From a bacterium (lineage in GTDB: Bacteria > Verrucomicrobiota > Verrucomicrobiae > Opitutales > Opitutaceae), in NCBI GenBank assembly GCA_021780625.1, contig JAJXYI010000413.1:1-15959 (forward strand): a stretch of 15,959 bases of DNA. Direction: 5' to 3'. Below the pieces are notes generated by a model. That model was not told the origin of the DNA. It ran no database searches and saw nothing but the letters and a program-made list of their open reading frames with translations. The position numbers and the translations under genes are program-made. Below are positions 1 through 8,200 of this stretch, piece by piece (positions within the stretch are counted from its first letter, which is position 1; each line of letters starts with the position of its first letter).

Positions 1-545
1 TGGGCGGCTGCACGGTCACGGTGCTCATTCTCGTGCTCGCAGGCGCTTTCCCGTATTTTGGCGTCATCTTCAACCTGCTCTTCCGGGGCGTATTCATCGG
101 CGGACTGGCGTTTTTCCTGCTCAAGAAGATCCGCAAGAAGCCGGCGGACATCGGCGACATCTTCGCCGGTTTCACGATCGCGTTTGCGGCCCTGGTGCTG
201 GCCAGCCTCGTAAGCACCGTGCTTACCGCAGTGGGATTTGTCCTGCTGGTCATCCCCGGCATCTATCTCGCTGTGGCCTACGCCTTCACGTTCGTCCTCG
301 CGATCGACAAGAACCTTGATTTTTGGCCCGCGATGGAGGTGAGCCGTCGCGTGATCACCGCCCAATGGTGGCGGGTCTTCCTCCTCATGGTTCTGTCGGT
401 GATCCTCGGGATCCTGGGGCTGCTCGGTTTGATCGTAGGTGTGTTCATCACGTCGGCCATCGCGACCGCCGCACTGATCTTCGCCTACGAGGACCTCTGC
501 AATCCACCGCCGAAGGCTCCTGATGCGGGGCCCACCGCTCAATAA
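1..545 (+). CDS. Multi-pass integral membrane protein, N-terminus missing
   Basis: The reading frame is open from the left edge, so the gene is 5'-truncated; an internal GTG at 21 could serve as a start but lies inside a hydrophobic stretch and is unlikely to be the true one. Counting from that GTG, hydrophobic segments lie near residues 3-18, 20-35, 49-73, 75-95 and 117-156, separated by a basic loop (KKIRKKPAD, 34-43) and an amphipathic stretch with WPAMEVSRRV (102-111). The proline-glycine turn LLVIPGIYLAVAYAF (75-89), followed by a tryptophan-rich W-W-R-V segment, resembles the uncharacterised DUF975/YciC-like and glycerophosphodiester phosphodiesterase membrane-domain proteins. It probably sits in the cytoplasmic membrane; no catalytic residues are apparent and I assign no function. 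Its stop codon overlaps the 3' end of the convergent PAP2 gene by 7 bp. Confidence 0.75.
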   Translation, partial: GGCTVTVLILVLAGAFPYFGVIFNLLFRGVFIGGLAFFLLKKIRKKPADIGDIFAGFTIAFAALVLASLVSTVLTAVGFVLLVIPGIYLAVAYAFTFVLAIDKNLDFWPAMEVSRRVITAQWWRVFLLMVLSVILGILGLLGLIVGVFITSAIATAALIFAYEDLCNPPPKAPDAGPTAQ

Positions 546-1426
546 GTCCAGTCGAACACGGCTCCCGTGAAGTGGTGCGAAACCACGGGAGCCCAGGACA
601 GGTGGGCTCGCGCGTCGTCGTTGTGATGATGCACGATCATGCGCCCTACCGTGGTTCCAATCAGCGCGCCCGCCAGGACGTCGGAGGCAAAATGCGCGTT
701 GTTGTAGATGCGCGCGACCCCGACCAGGCCCGCGCTCCCGTAGGCCAGCACGCCAACCCAGGGCTTGTCGCGGTAGCGTGCGGCGATCACCGAGGCGATC
801 GCGAAGGCCTGCGTCGTGTGTCCTGACGGGAATGAGGCAGCCCCGCTGAACGGGCTGAAATGGTAAACGCCTGCGTGGGCTGAGGGCCGACTTCGACCGA
901 TGGATTCCTTGAGCACGTAGGTGATCGTACCGGACAGGATGCTCGCGCTGAGTCCATCCTCGGCCGTGACCCGCGCCCGGCGATTGTGATCGATCCAGCC
1001 CCCGGCATAAAAGAGTCCGAGGACGGCGAAGGAATCCCCTCCCCCGAAACGCTGGAAATGGCCCGACACGCGATCGAGGACATCGCCACGATGGCCCTGG
1101 GCGTAGTTACGGACCGAGCGATCCAGGAAGAGCGCCGTGCCCCCGACCGCGACCACCCCGATCCCCGCCTCGCCCCACTCGGTGGAATCCCAGCGCGACG
1201 GCGCCGTGGCTACGTAGCCGGCCTCGCCCCACAGCGTATCCAGATAGTCCCGCACACTCGCCGAGGGGGCCGGTGTGACGACCGGAGCCCCCGAAGCCGC
1301 CCTCGGACACCACAGGCCCGCGACTCCCGCGAGACAGATGAGGAAACGACATACTGCACATCCAGCCGTGCGGAGGGCCGGGTTCGCGGACCGGCGCGGA
1401 GGTCCCGGGGGACTTTCGAGATCCAT
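539..1426 (-). CDS. Exported PAP2-superfamily phosphatase
   Basis: 295 residues. All three PAP2 (type 2 phosphatidic acid phosphatase / non-specific acid phosphatase) signatures are present: K173-x6-R180-P181, PSGH at 200-203, and R239-x5-H245-x3-D249, which supply the phosphate-binding residues, the nucleophilic histidine (H245) and its aspartate partner (D249). A hydrophobic segment at about 24-46 ending in ASGA looks like a signal peptide, so the enzyme probably acts in the periplasm or at the membrane on phosphate monoesters or lipid phosphates; the substrate cannot be deduced. Further hydrophobic stretches (about 86-101, 133-144, 205-217, 225-238, 250-264) fit the helical PAP2 core. It lies 121 bp downstream of the thioredoxin-like gene on the same strand, with a GC-rich hairpin between, so it may have its own promoter. 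Its last codons overlap the convergent membrane-protein gene. Confidence 0.9.
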   Translation of the reverse strand: MDLESPPGPPRRSANPALRTAGCAVCRFLICLAGVAGLWCPRAASGAPVVTPAPSASVRDYLDTLWGEAGYVATAPSRWDSTEWGEAGIGVVAVGGTALFLDRSVRNYAQGHRGDVLDRVSGHFQRFGGGDSFAVLGLFYAGGWIDHNRRARVTAEDGLSASILSGTITYVLKESIGRSRPSAHAGVYHFSPFSGAASFPSGHTTQAFAIASVIAARYRDKPWVGVLAYGSAGLVGVARIYNNAHFASDVLAGALIGTTVGRMIVHHHNDDARAHLSWAPVVSHHFTGAVFDWTY

Positions 1427-1491
1427 GGTGACTCGGTGGGGTTTGTTGACGATTCCTGCAGGCCGGACCCCTCAGCTAATCCGATTCCCCC

Positions 1492-1512
1492 GGGCCCGCA
1501 AACGCCGGGCCC
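1492..1512 (-). terminator. GC-rich stem-loop downstream of the TlpA-like gene
   Basis: Perfect 7-bp inverted repeat (GGGCCCG at 1492-1498 and CGGGCCC at 1506-1512) with a 7-nt loop, 35 bp past the stop of the TlpA-like gene and before the PAP2 gene. There is no T-run on either side, so it may be only a transcript-end stabiliser or attenuating hairpin rather than an intrinsic terminator. Confidence 0.35.
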
Positions 1513-1547
1513 ATTTCATGGGGCGACCGTGCGCGGCGCCTGCCAGG

Positions 1548-2153
1548 CTAGTTGGCCTGCGGAGCGTCGCCGATCAGGGTCTTCGCCTGCCAGACCAGGG
1601 TGTCGAAGTCCGCCGGGTCGTATCCAATTGTCTGATAAACGATCCGGCCGTCGGGTCCGATGAGGTAGGCCCGTGGGATATAATCCGTCGCGTAGCGGGC
1701 GAAAATCTTCCGGTCCGTGTCGAGCATCACCGGGAAGGTAAATCCCTTGGCCTTCACGAAGGAGGCGACCTTCGTGGCACTTTCCTGGCGGTCCACGGCC
1801 AGCACGACCAGCCCCTGCCCTTTCATGGCCTGCCAGAGCTCGCGCTGCACGCGGGGCAGCTCCTCACGGCACGGCGGGCACCAGGTTGCGAAAAACGAGA
1901 GGATCACGACTTTTCCCCGAAACGAGGCCAGCGAGACCTCGCGTCCGTCGATTGATTTGGTCGTGAAGCCGGGCGCCACGTCCCCGACCTTCGTCAAGGT
2001 GGTCGCTGCAAGATTGTCCTGCGCCCGCAGTGCCGTGGGTAGGGTCGCGAACATCGCCGCGAGGAGGATCACGGCCGGTCCACGCCACGCTCGCGAGAGC
2101 AATCCACAACGATCCATAGCCCCTCCATTGGATTCAAACCGGTTGATCTTCAT
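1548..2153 (-). CDS. TlpA/ResA-like exported thioredoxin-fold protein
   Basis: 201 residues from the ATG at 2153. The thioredoxin-fold redox site WCPPC is at 91-95 within SFFATWCPPCREELP, and the cis-proline loop is at YIPRAYLI (P160), both diagnostic of the AhpC/TSA-Redoxin TlpA/ResA group of periplasmic thiol-disulfide reductants. A hydrophobic export signal covers about 26-44 (ending ALRAQ), so it should act outside the cytoplasm, commonly in cytochrome c maturation or reduction of protein disulfides; no heme-assembly genes are nearby, so the client is unknown. Start choice is ambiguous: ATG 2153 overlaps the FAH stop as ATGA and has GGAGG (2158-2162) 4 nt upstream. ATG 2117 also has GGAGG (2122-2126) 4 nt upstream and would give a more typical signal peptide beginning MDRCGLLSR. 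Likely co-transcribed with the FAH-family gene. Confidence 0.9.
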   Translation of the reverse strand: MKINRFESNGGAMDRCGLLSRAWRGPAVILLAAMFATLPTALRAQDNLAATTLTKVGDVAPGFTTKSIDGREVSLASFRGKVVILSFFATWCPPCREELPRVQRELWQAMKGQGLVVLAVDRQESATKVASFVKAKGFTFPVMLDTDRKIFARYATDYIPRAYLIGPDGRIVYQTIGYDPADFDTLVWQAKTLIGDAPQAN

Positions 2154-2956
2154 ACCGCCTCCCTCACCACCGGATTCGACAGAACGCCGATCTTCTCGAT
2201 GTCGATCTCGACCCGGTCACCCGGCTGCAGCCAGACCGGGGGCGTGCGCGCGAAGCCGACTCCGTGGGGCGTGCCGGTCAGGATGACCGTCCCCGGCAGG
2301 AGGGTTTTGCTGCCGCTCAGGAATTCGATGAGCGTCGGCACGTCGAAGATCATGTCGTTCGTGTTCCAATCCTGCATCGCCTGGCCGTTGAGCAGGGTGC
2401 GGATGTGTAGCGCGTTGGGATTGGGAATCTCGTCCTTCGTCACCAGCGCGGGCCCGAGCGGGCAGAACGTATCGAAACTCTTCGCCTGGCACCACTGTCC
2501 GCCACCCCAGGCGCGGCCCTGCCAGTCGCGCGCGGACACGTCGTTGGCGCAGGTGTAGCCGAACACAAAGTCGAGCGCCTGATCGCGACGCACGTTCTTG
2601 CAACGCCGACCGATGACGACCGCGAGCTCGCATTCGTAGTCGACCTGAGTGCTGGCGAGCGCGGTCGGAATCTCGATCGGGTCCCCCGGATTCTGGACGG
2701 AGCTGGTGGCCTTGATGAACAGGACCGGCTTGTCAGGGGCTCCGCGGCCGCCTTCTTCCGCGTGTTTCCGGTAGTTCAGGCCAATCGCCAGGAGATTGGC
2801 CGGCGCGAGGGGAGCAAGGAGCTTGCCCGGCTCGACAACCCGGTCACTCACACGGTGTTCGCCAAAGAGATCCCCATCCAACGCGAATAGACGGCCGTCT
2901 GTCTGGACGACTGCGTGCTCGGGTCCCCTCGGCGTGAGATGTCGGATGATTCTCAT
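2150..2956 (-). CDS. Fumarylacetoacetate hydrolase (FAH) family protein
   Basis: 268 residues from the ATG at 2956. The C-terminal FAH catalytic fold is clear: the GLNYRKHAEE helix (59-68), the metal-binding acidic residues E108 and E110 in VDYECELAVVIG, D139 in ANDVSARDWQ, the QAKSFDTFCPLGP segment (157-169, with K159), and TGTPHGVG (227-234). Members cleave or isomerise C-C bonds of acylpyruvate-type dicarboxylates using Mg2+ or Mn2+ in catabolism of aromatic compounds or sugar acids. Length and sequence fit the single-domain ureidoglycolate lyase / 2-hydroxyhepta-2,4-dienedioate isomerase / acylpyruvase group rather than eukaryotic FAH; the exact substrate cannot be read. An in-frame GTG at 2998 would add 14 residues, but the family normally begins near MRIIRHL. 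No strong ribosome-binding site is seen at 2956. Cytoplasmic; divergent from uup and upstream of the TlpA-like gene. Confidence 0.88.
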   Translation of the reverse strand: MRIIRHLTPRGPEHAVVQTDGRLFALDGDLFGEHRVSDRVVEPGKLLAPLAPANLLAIGLNYRKHAEEGGRGAPDKPVLFIKATSSVQNPGDPIEIPTALASTQVDYECELAVVIGRRCKNVRRDQALDFVFGYTCANDVSARDWQGRAWGGGQWCQAKSFDTFCPLGPALVTKDEIPNPNALHIRTLLNGQAMQDWNTNDMIFDVPTLIEFLSGSKTLLPGTVILTGTPHGVGFARTPPVWLQPGDRVEIDIEKIGVLSNPVVREAV

Positions 2957-3045
2957 GACGCCGAACTCTCGTCGGACGAATCCGGTGCGGCAATGCACTT
3001 TTCAGCCTTGGCTCGGCCGGGGGGCGCCCCGATCCTCCGCCGCCC

Positions 3046-4851
3046 ATGTCCCTTCTCAGCCTGCTCGATGTCAGTCTCAGCTTTGGCGGTGCGCCGCTCC
3101 TGGATGGAGTCAATTTCCAGCTCGATCCCGGGGAACGCCTCTGCCTGCTCGGACGAAACGGCACGGGCAAATCGTCGCTCATGCGGCTCCTGACGGGGGA
3201 GCTGAAGCCCGACCGCGGCGACATTTTCCGTCAGCCGGACCTGCGCATTGCGACCCTGCCGCAGGAGGTGCCGGACGCGCTCGAGGGGACGATCCTCGAC
3301 ATCGCCCACTCCGGCCTGGGGCCGCTCGGGGAGCACGAGGAGGTATGGGAGCGTGAAATGAGGATCGAAGCGCTGCTGAAGCGAATGCAGCTCGATACCA
3401 CGGCGCCTTTCAACTCCCTCTCGGGCGGACTCCGCCGTCGCGCGCTCCTGGCTCGCGCACTGGCCTGCCGGCCCGACCTGCTCCTTCTCGACGAACCGAC
3501 CAACCACCTCGATCTCGAATCCGTCCTGTGGCTCGAGGAGTTCCTGCTCGGTGAAAAGGTGAACCTCTGCTTCGTCACCCACGACCGCGTCTTTCTCCGT
3601 CGCCTGGCAACCCGCATCGTCGAGCTCGACCGCGGCAAGCTGACGAGTTGGGACTGCGACTACGACACCTACCTTGTCCGCAAGGAGGAGCTGCTCGAGT
3701 CGGAGGAGCGCCAGCGCGCCCTGTTCGACAAAAAGCTGGCCCAGGAGGAGGAGTGGATCCGCCGCGGCGTCCGCGCCCAGCGTTCGCGCGCACAGGGCCG
3801 TATCCACCAGTTGGAGGCCATGCGCGCCGAGCGCCTTGCCCGGCGCGAGCGGATGGGAAACGTCACCCTGCGCCTGGCCGAGGCCTCACGCTCGGGCGTG
3901 AAGGTCGTGGAGGCCGAGGGCATGTCATTCTCCTATCCCGATGGCGCCGTGCTCGTGCGCGACTTTTCCACGCTGGTGACGCGCGGCGACAAGATTGGTC
4001 TGATCGGACCCAACGGCGCTGGGAAGACGACGTTGATCAAACTCCTCCTCGGACAGCTCCAGCCCACCTCCGGCACTCTCAAGCATGGAACCAACCTCGA
4101 GGTCGTCTATTACGACCAGCTCCGGTCGAAGATCGACGATGCGAAGAGCGTGGCGGACAACATCGCCGACGGCGCCACGACGGTGACGATCGACGGCCGC
4201 TCCCGGCACGTCATCACCTACCTCCAGGATTTCCTCTTTTCTCCGGACCGCGCCCGCTGCCCGGCGCGCGTGCTCTCGGGGGGCGAACGCAATCGCCTGC
4301 TGCTGGCGCGCTTGTTCACCAAACCCGCCAACGTGCTCGTGCTGGACGAACCTACGAACGACCTCGATGCGGAGACGCTCGAACTGCTTGAGAATCTGCT
4401 CGTCGAATTCCAGGGCACCGTGCTGCTGGTCAGCCACGACCGCGAATTCCTGGACAATGTCGTCACCAGCACCTTCGTGTTCGAGGGCGACGGCCGGATC
4501 GCCGAATACGTCGGCGGATATGCGGACTGGATACGTCAGCGGCCCGCACCCGCGGCGGCAAAACCTGTGGAAGCGAAGCCCAAGGCGACGGAGAAGGCGC
4601 CAAAGCCCAAGCGCATGACCAACCGCGAGCGCAGCGAGCTCGAGGAACTGCCGCGCAGGATCGAACTCCTGGAACAGGAACAATCAGAGCTCGCGGCCAG
4701 GCTGGCGGACCCCGCGTTTTACCAGAAGGAATCCGGTGCCGCGCCCGCTGTGCACGAAAGGCTCGAGGCCATCGAGCACGAACTGGCGGCGGCATTCGAC
4801 CGCTGGTCCCAACTCGAGGCGCAGGCAGCGTCCGAGGGAATCGGACGCTGA
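3046..4851 (+). CDS. uup: ABC-F family ATPase Uup
   Basis: 601 residues with two ABC cassettes and no transmembrane segments, the arrangement of ABC-F translation and ribosome factors. Cassette 1: Walker A GRNGTGKS (36-43), signature LSGG (125-128), Walker B and D-loop LLLLDEPTNHLD (145-156), switch H179. A charged alpha-helical interdomain linker (about 210-280, rich in Glu, Arg and Gln) corresponds to the P-site tRNA interaction motif. Cassette 2: Walker A GPNGAGKT (321-328), signature LSGGERNR (410-417), DEPTNDLD (434-441), and a SHDREF switch. After a Pro/Ala/Lys-rich spacer (about 508-538), residues 540-595 form a predicted coiled coil, the C-terminal domain typical of Uup rather than EttA. 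Uup acts on ribosomes and affects transposon excision in E. coli. No Shine-Dalgarno sequence is visible before the ATG. The gene ends in a stem-loop and converges on the CDGSH gene. Confidence 0.93.
   Translation: MSLLSLLDVSLSFGGAPLLDGVNFQLDPGERLCLLGRNGTGKSSLMRLLTGELKPDRGDIFRQPDLRIATLPQEVPDALEGTILDIAHSGLGPLGEHEEVWEREMRIEALLKRMQLDTTAPFNSLSGGLRRRALLARALACRPDLLLLDEPTNHLDLESVLWLEEFLLGEKVNLCFVTHDRVFLRRLATRIVELDRGKLTSWDCDYDTYLVRKEELLESEERQRALFDKKLAQEEEWIRRGVRAQRSRAQGRIHQLEAMRAERLARRERMGNVTLRLAEASRSGVKVVEAEGMSFSYPDGAVLVRDFSTLVTRGDKIGLIGPNGAGKTTLIKLLLGQLQPTSGTLKHGTNLEVVYYDQLRSKIDDAKSVADNIADGATTVTIDGRSRHVITYLQDFLFSPDRARCPARVLSGGERNRLLLARLFTKPANVLVLDEPTNDLDAETLELLENLLVEFQGTVLLVSHDREFLDNVVTSTFVFEGDGRIAEYVGGYADWIRQRPAPAAAKPVEAKPKATEKAPKPKRMTNRERSELEELPRRIELLEQEQSELAARLADPAFYQKESGAAPAVHERLEAIEHELAAAFDRWSQLEAQAASEGIGR
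4826..4850. terminator. Perfect 10-bp stem-loop at a convergent gene junction
   Basis: CAGCGTCCGA (4826-4835) and TCGGACGCTG (4841-4850) are exact reverse complements around a 5-nt loop, GGGAA. The structure encodes the last residues of Uup and includes two bases of its stop codon, and it lies 11 bp beyond the stop of the convergent CDGSH gene, so it can fold in both transcripts. No T-run follows on either strand, so it is a bidirectional terminator or 3'-end protector only by inference. Confidence 0.55.
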
Positions 4852-4861
4852 CCGCCCCGGT

Positions 4862-5101
4862 TCAGAGCCGGGCGTGCGTGCCGTCGCATTGGACGCCGTT
4901 GCCGCTGTGCTTGCAGCCGCAGAAGGCGACCTTGCCGGAGGTCTGCGGAGTGAAGGCCTTGGGCGAGAATCCGGTGCCCTTGTGCGATCCGTCGCAGAAT
5001 GGCTGGTTGGCGCTCCGTCCGCAGGCGCACCAGTGATAGGTTTTCCCGGCTTCGACTTCGACGATGTAGGGGGACTTTTGGGCGATGTGAGGTTCGTTCA
5101 T
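4862..5101 (-). CDS. Dual-CDGSH iron-sulfur protein
   Basis: 79 residues from ATG 5101. Two CDGSH-type 2Fe-2S motifs follow the pattern C-x-C-x8-C-x3-H: C25, C27, C36 and H40 ([16 protein letters not shown]), then C61, C63, C72 and H76 ([16 protein letters not shown]). Each three-Cys-one-His set is expected to bind a redox-active 2Fe-2S cluster, as in mitoNEET-related and mitochondrial Miner2-like proteins. There is no membrane segment or export signal, so it is a soluble cytoplasmic protein, probably an electron carrier or cluster-transfer protein; the partner is unknown. An upstream in-frame TTG (5143) would add 14 residues that look unlike coding sequence. No strong ribosome-binding site precedes 5101. 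The 174 bp separating it from the kinase gene upstream on the same strand show no other gene, so it may have its own promoter there. Confidence 0.88.
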   Translation of the reverse strand: MNEPHIAQKSPYIVEVEAGKTYHWCACGRSANQPFCDGSHKGTGFSPKAFTPQTSGKVAFCGCKHSGNGVQCDGTHARL

Positions 5102-5275
5102 GGTGGAGTACGTCGTTGGTTTTTGGTGACTCGCGCGGGCCAACGCGATTCGTGTCCGCGGGGTCGCTTGCTTTGCTAGAGGATTTCTGTGGCCCGGTTC
5201 ATGGTACCGGCAGGCTGGAGCAACAAAAGGTATCCAGATCGCTGTCGTTTTCCAGTCGCCGCGACGCTTGGGGCG

Positions 5276-8200
5276 TCAGGCCCGGGCCTCGGCGGCCAGG
5301 GTGAAACGGATGACGGCCCCGTGGTCGGGCTCGCCTTCCGCCCAGACACGGCCCCCGTGCCGATGGATGATCCGCTGAACGGTCGCCAGCCCTACGCCGG
5401 TCCCCGGAAAATCCGCCGCCGAGTGGAGCCGGCGGAATGGCGCGAAGAGCCGGTTTGCATAGGTCATGTCGAAACCGGCGCCGTCATCCCGGACAAAATA
5501 CACGGTCTCCCCACCCACGGTCTCGGTCCCGAATTCGATTCGCGCCATGGCGCGCTTCGACGTGAACTTCCACGCGTTCCCGATCAGGTTTTCAAGGGCG
5601 GCCCGGATCAGGCGCGCGTCGCACGGCGCCACGACGCCGGGCTGGATCTTCCAGTCGACCTTTCGGGACGGATCCTGATGGCCGAGGTCTCCCGCAATCG
5701 CCCAGACGATGCCGCTCAGGTCGGCAGGCGCCACGTGCAGCTCCGCGCTCGAGGCCCTCGACAGCATCAGCATGTCGTCGATCAGCTCCGCCATGCGGCG
5801 GCTCGCGGCCCGGAGGTGGCTCAGACAATCGGCGCCCTCGGCGCCAAGGGTTGCAGAATGGTCCTGGGCGAGGATTTCGGCGAATCCCTCGATGCTCCGG
5901 AGCGGGGCCCGCAGGTCGTGGGAGACCGAGTAACTGAAAGCCTCCAGCTCCCGGTTCGCATGCTCCAACTCCCGGGCACGGCCGGCAAGGTCCGCGTTCA
6001 AGCGGGCGACCGCTGCCTGCATGCGCTTCCGTTTCAGGGCCTCCACGAAGGCTGGCGCCACTTCCTGAATCATCGTCAGGTCCTCGGAGTCGTACGGCGT
6101 GGCTTTGTCGGCCAGCACGATCACGCCGATCACCTCGACGCCGTCGGTCAGCGGCGCCACGAGGAGTCGGCGGGCGGCGAGGCGAACGCCCAACGGGCCG
6201 CTCATGCCGTCGCCCGTACACTCGATGAATTCGCCACGGCCTGAATTCAGCACGCGGGCGAGCATTCCCTCCGCCGCCACGCACCGCAGCGCCCCCAGTT
6301 CCGCCCCCACGATCCCCCGCGAGTTCCACTCGGACGGATTCAGCGCGACGGCATCGAGCCCATCCCCGCCCCTCCGCTCGGCGGCGACTGCCTGCGCGCT
6401 GCCGGTGAGGGACCTGCCAACCTCGAGCAGCACGGCAGCCTCGTCCACGCCTGCATCGGGCCCGAGGGACTCGCGGAGTATGCGGTTGATTCCTCCCAGC
6501 ACCGCGGATTGGCGGGCAATCTTGTGCTCCGCCTCGAGCCGCTCCGTGATGTCGTCAAAAATCGTATACACCTGGTCGAGCCCCTTGCCCGATCCGCCCG
6601 GAAGCGGGGTGGCGTCGATCCGGATCCAGTGGCGACGTCCGTCTTGTGGATTGGCCACGCCCATGACCACGCCACGCACGGATCGACCGGTCCTGAGCGC
6701 GATCATTGCCGGATGTTCGAGCCCGGGGAACGGCGTGCCGTCCTCCCTGACGGTGAGGGACTGCTCGTCGATCGAGGTTCGTCCGGCGAACTCCGCCGGG
6801 GAGCGGCCCAGGATCCGCTCGGCGGCCGGGTTCATCGAAACGACGCGTCCCTGGGCGTCCTGATACACCACGCCCTGATCCATCGTCTCGAACAGCCTCC
6901 GGTAGTGCTCCTCCGAGCGTTGGAGGGCTTCCTCCATCCGTTTTCGCGCGGTGATGTCGGCCACCGTGACGAGGGCCAGTTTCGAGACGCCGCCACCCTG
7001 GGGAAAGGTGATCGCCATCCAGCCGTGGACCATCTCGCCGTCCGGGCGGCGGAATCCGATTTCCGAGCGATACACCTCCTGGCCGCCCGCGAAGGCCTTC
7101 AACTCGTCGCAATTCTCGGGTTCCGGCGAAACGCCAAACCGGGATCGACATTGCCCGACGAGCTCCGCCCTGGATGCAAGTCCGAACAGGGTTACGGCGC
7201 TGGGGTTGGCGTCGATGATGACACGCGATTCGCACAGGCGTTTGGCGGCCTCCCTGCCGCCCGGAAAATGCTCGATCTGTTCGCGAGTCCCCTCGTTTCG
7301 CAGAGCGTCGACTTCATCGGAGACGGCGGCCCAATCCTCCACCCAAAGTGCGACCGGTGCGCACTCGAACACCTCCCGGAACCGCCGTTCGCTTTCGCGC
7401 CAGGCAAGCGTGCTGCGTTCCACGGTGTCCTCGAGTTCGCTGCGGATCTGGAGATTCCTCCGCTCCTCCCTGCGCTGGTCAGTGACGTCACGGGTGACGA
7501 TCAGGAAGCGCTGTCCCGCGGCAGCCCCGTACCTGAGCGGAAGCATGAACGAGGCAAAGCATCTCACGCCGGCTCCAGGAACGTCACGAGTCTCTTCATA
7601 CACGACGGGTTTCCCGGTGGACGCGCAACGGAGCCAGTGCTCGGCGGAGTCGGCGGGCGGGATCCGGTCCGCGACGCCCGAGACCGCCTCCGCCTGCGGG
7701 TTCCTGCTCACGAGCTGAAACCGCCCGTCCGCCAAACGGTCGACCACGAGCAACCCATCCGACACGAGCTCGAAGACGTCGCGGTACAGCTCCTCGCTTT
7801 CCCGAAGCGCGGTCCTGGCGCGGAGCGACAGGATTCCATAGGCCATGTCGGAGGCCATTTCGCCGAGCAGCGAGGCCTCCTCCTCCGAAAACGCATCCGC
7901 TTCCGCGGCGTAGATGTTGAGTGCGCCGAACGCCTCGTCGCCGTCCATCAGTGGAAGGACGATGGACGAGGCAAACCCGCGCTTCAGCGCCTCGTCCCTC
8001 CAGGGCTCGAAATCCGGGTCCGTCAGGATGTGCCGGCATGCCTTGGGCCGTCTGGTGCGGATGGCGGTTCCGGTGGGACCGCGGCCGCGCTCGGTGTCGG
8101 CCCAGGTGATCGCGGCGCGTTCGAGGTAGCCGTCCTCGAAGCCAACGTGCGCGACGGGTCGGACCGACTTGGCTTCGTCGTGCAGTGCGTACCCGACCCA

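Noticed and set aside
2957..2998. GTG-started 14-residue extension of the FAH-family protein
   Set aside because: Family members start near MRIIRHL; the extra residues are not conserved-looking, though a weak AAGG upstream means it cannot be fully excluded.
3021..3030. GGGGCGCCCC palindrome between the FAH gene and uup as an operator
   Set aside because: A 10-bp all-GC palindrome in GC-rich DNA is weak evidence, and no promoter elements can be placed around it.
5263..5277. GACGC-TTGGG-GCGTC hairpin at the kinase stop codon as a terminator
   Set aside because: Stem of only 5 bp without a T-run; such stems are expected by chance in GC-rich DNA.
5189..6244. 351-codon plus-strand open frame opposite the kinase catalytic end
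   Set aside because: Antisense to the HisKA/HATPase region; no domain, no ribosome-binding site, shadow-type composition.
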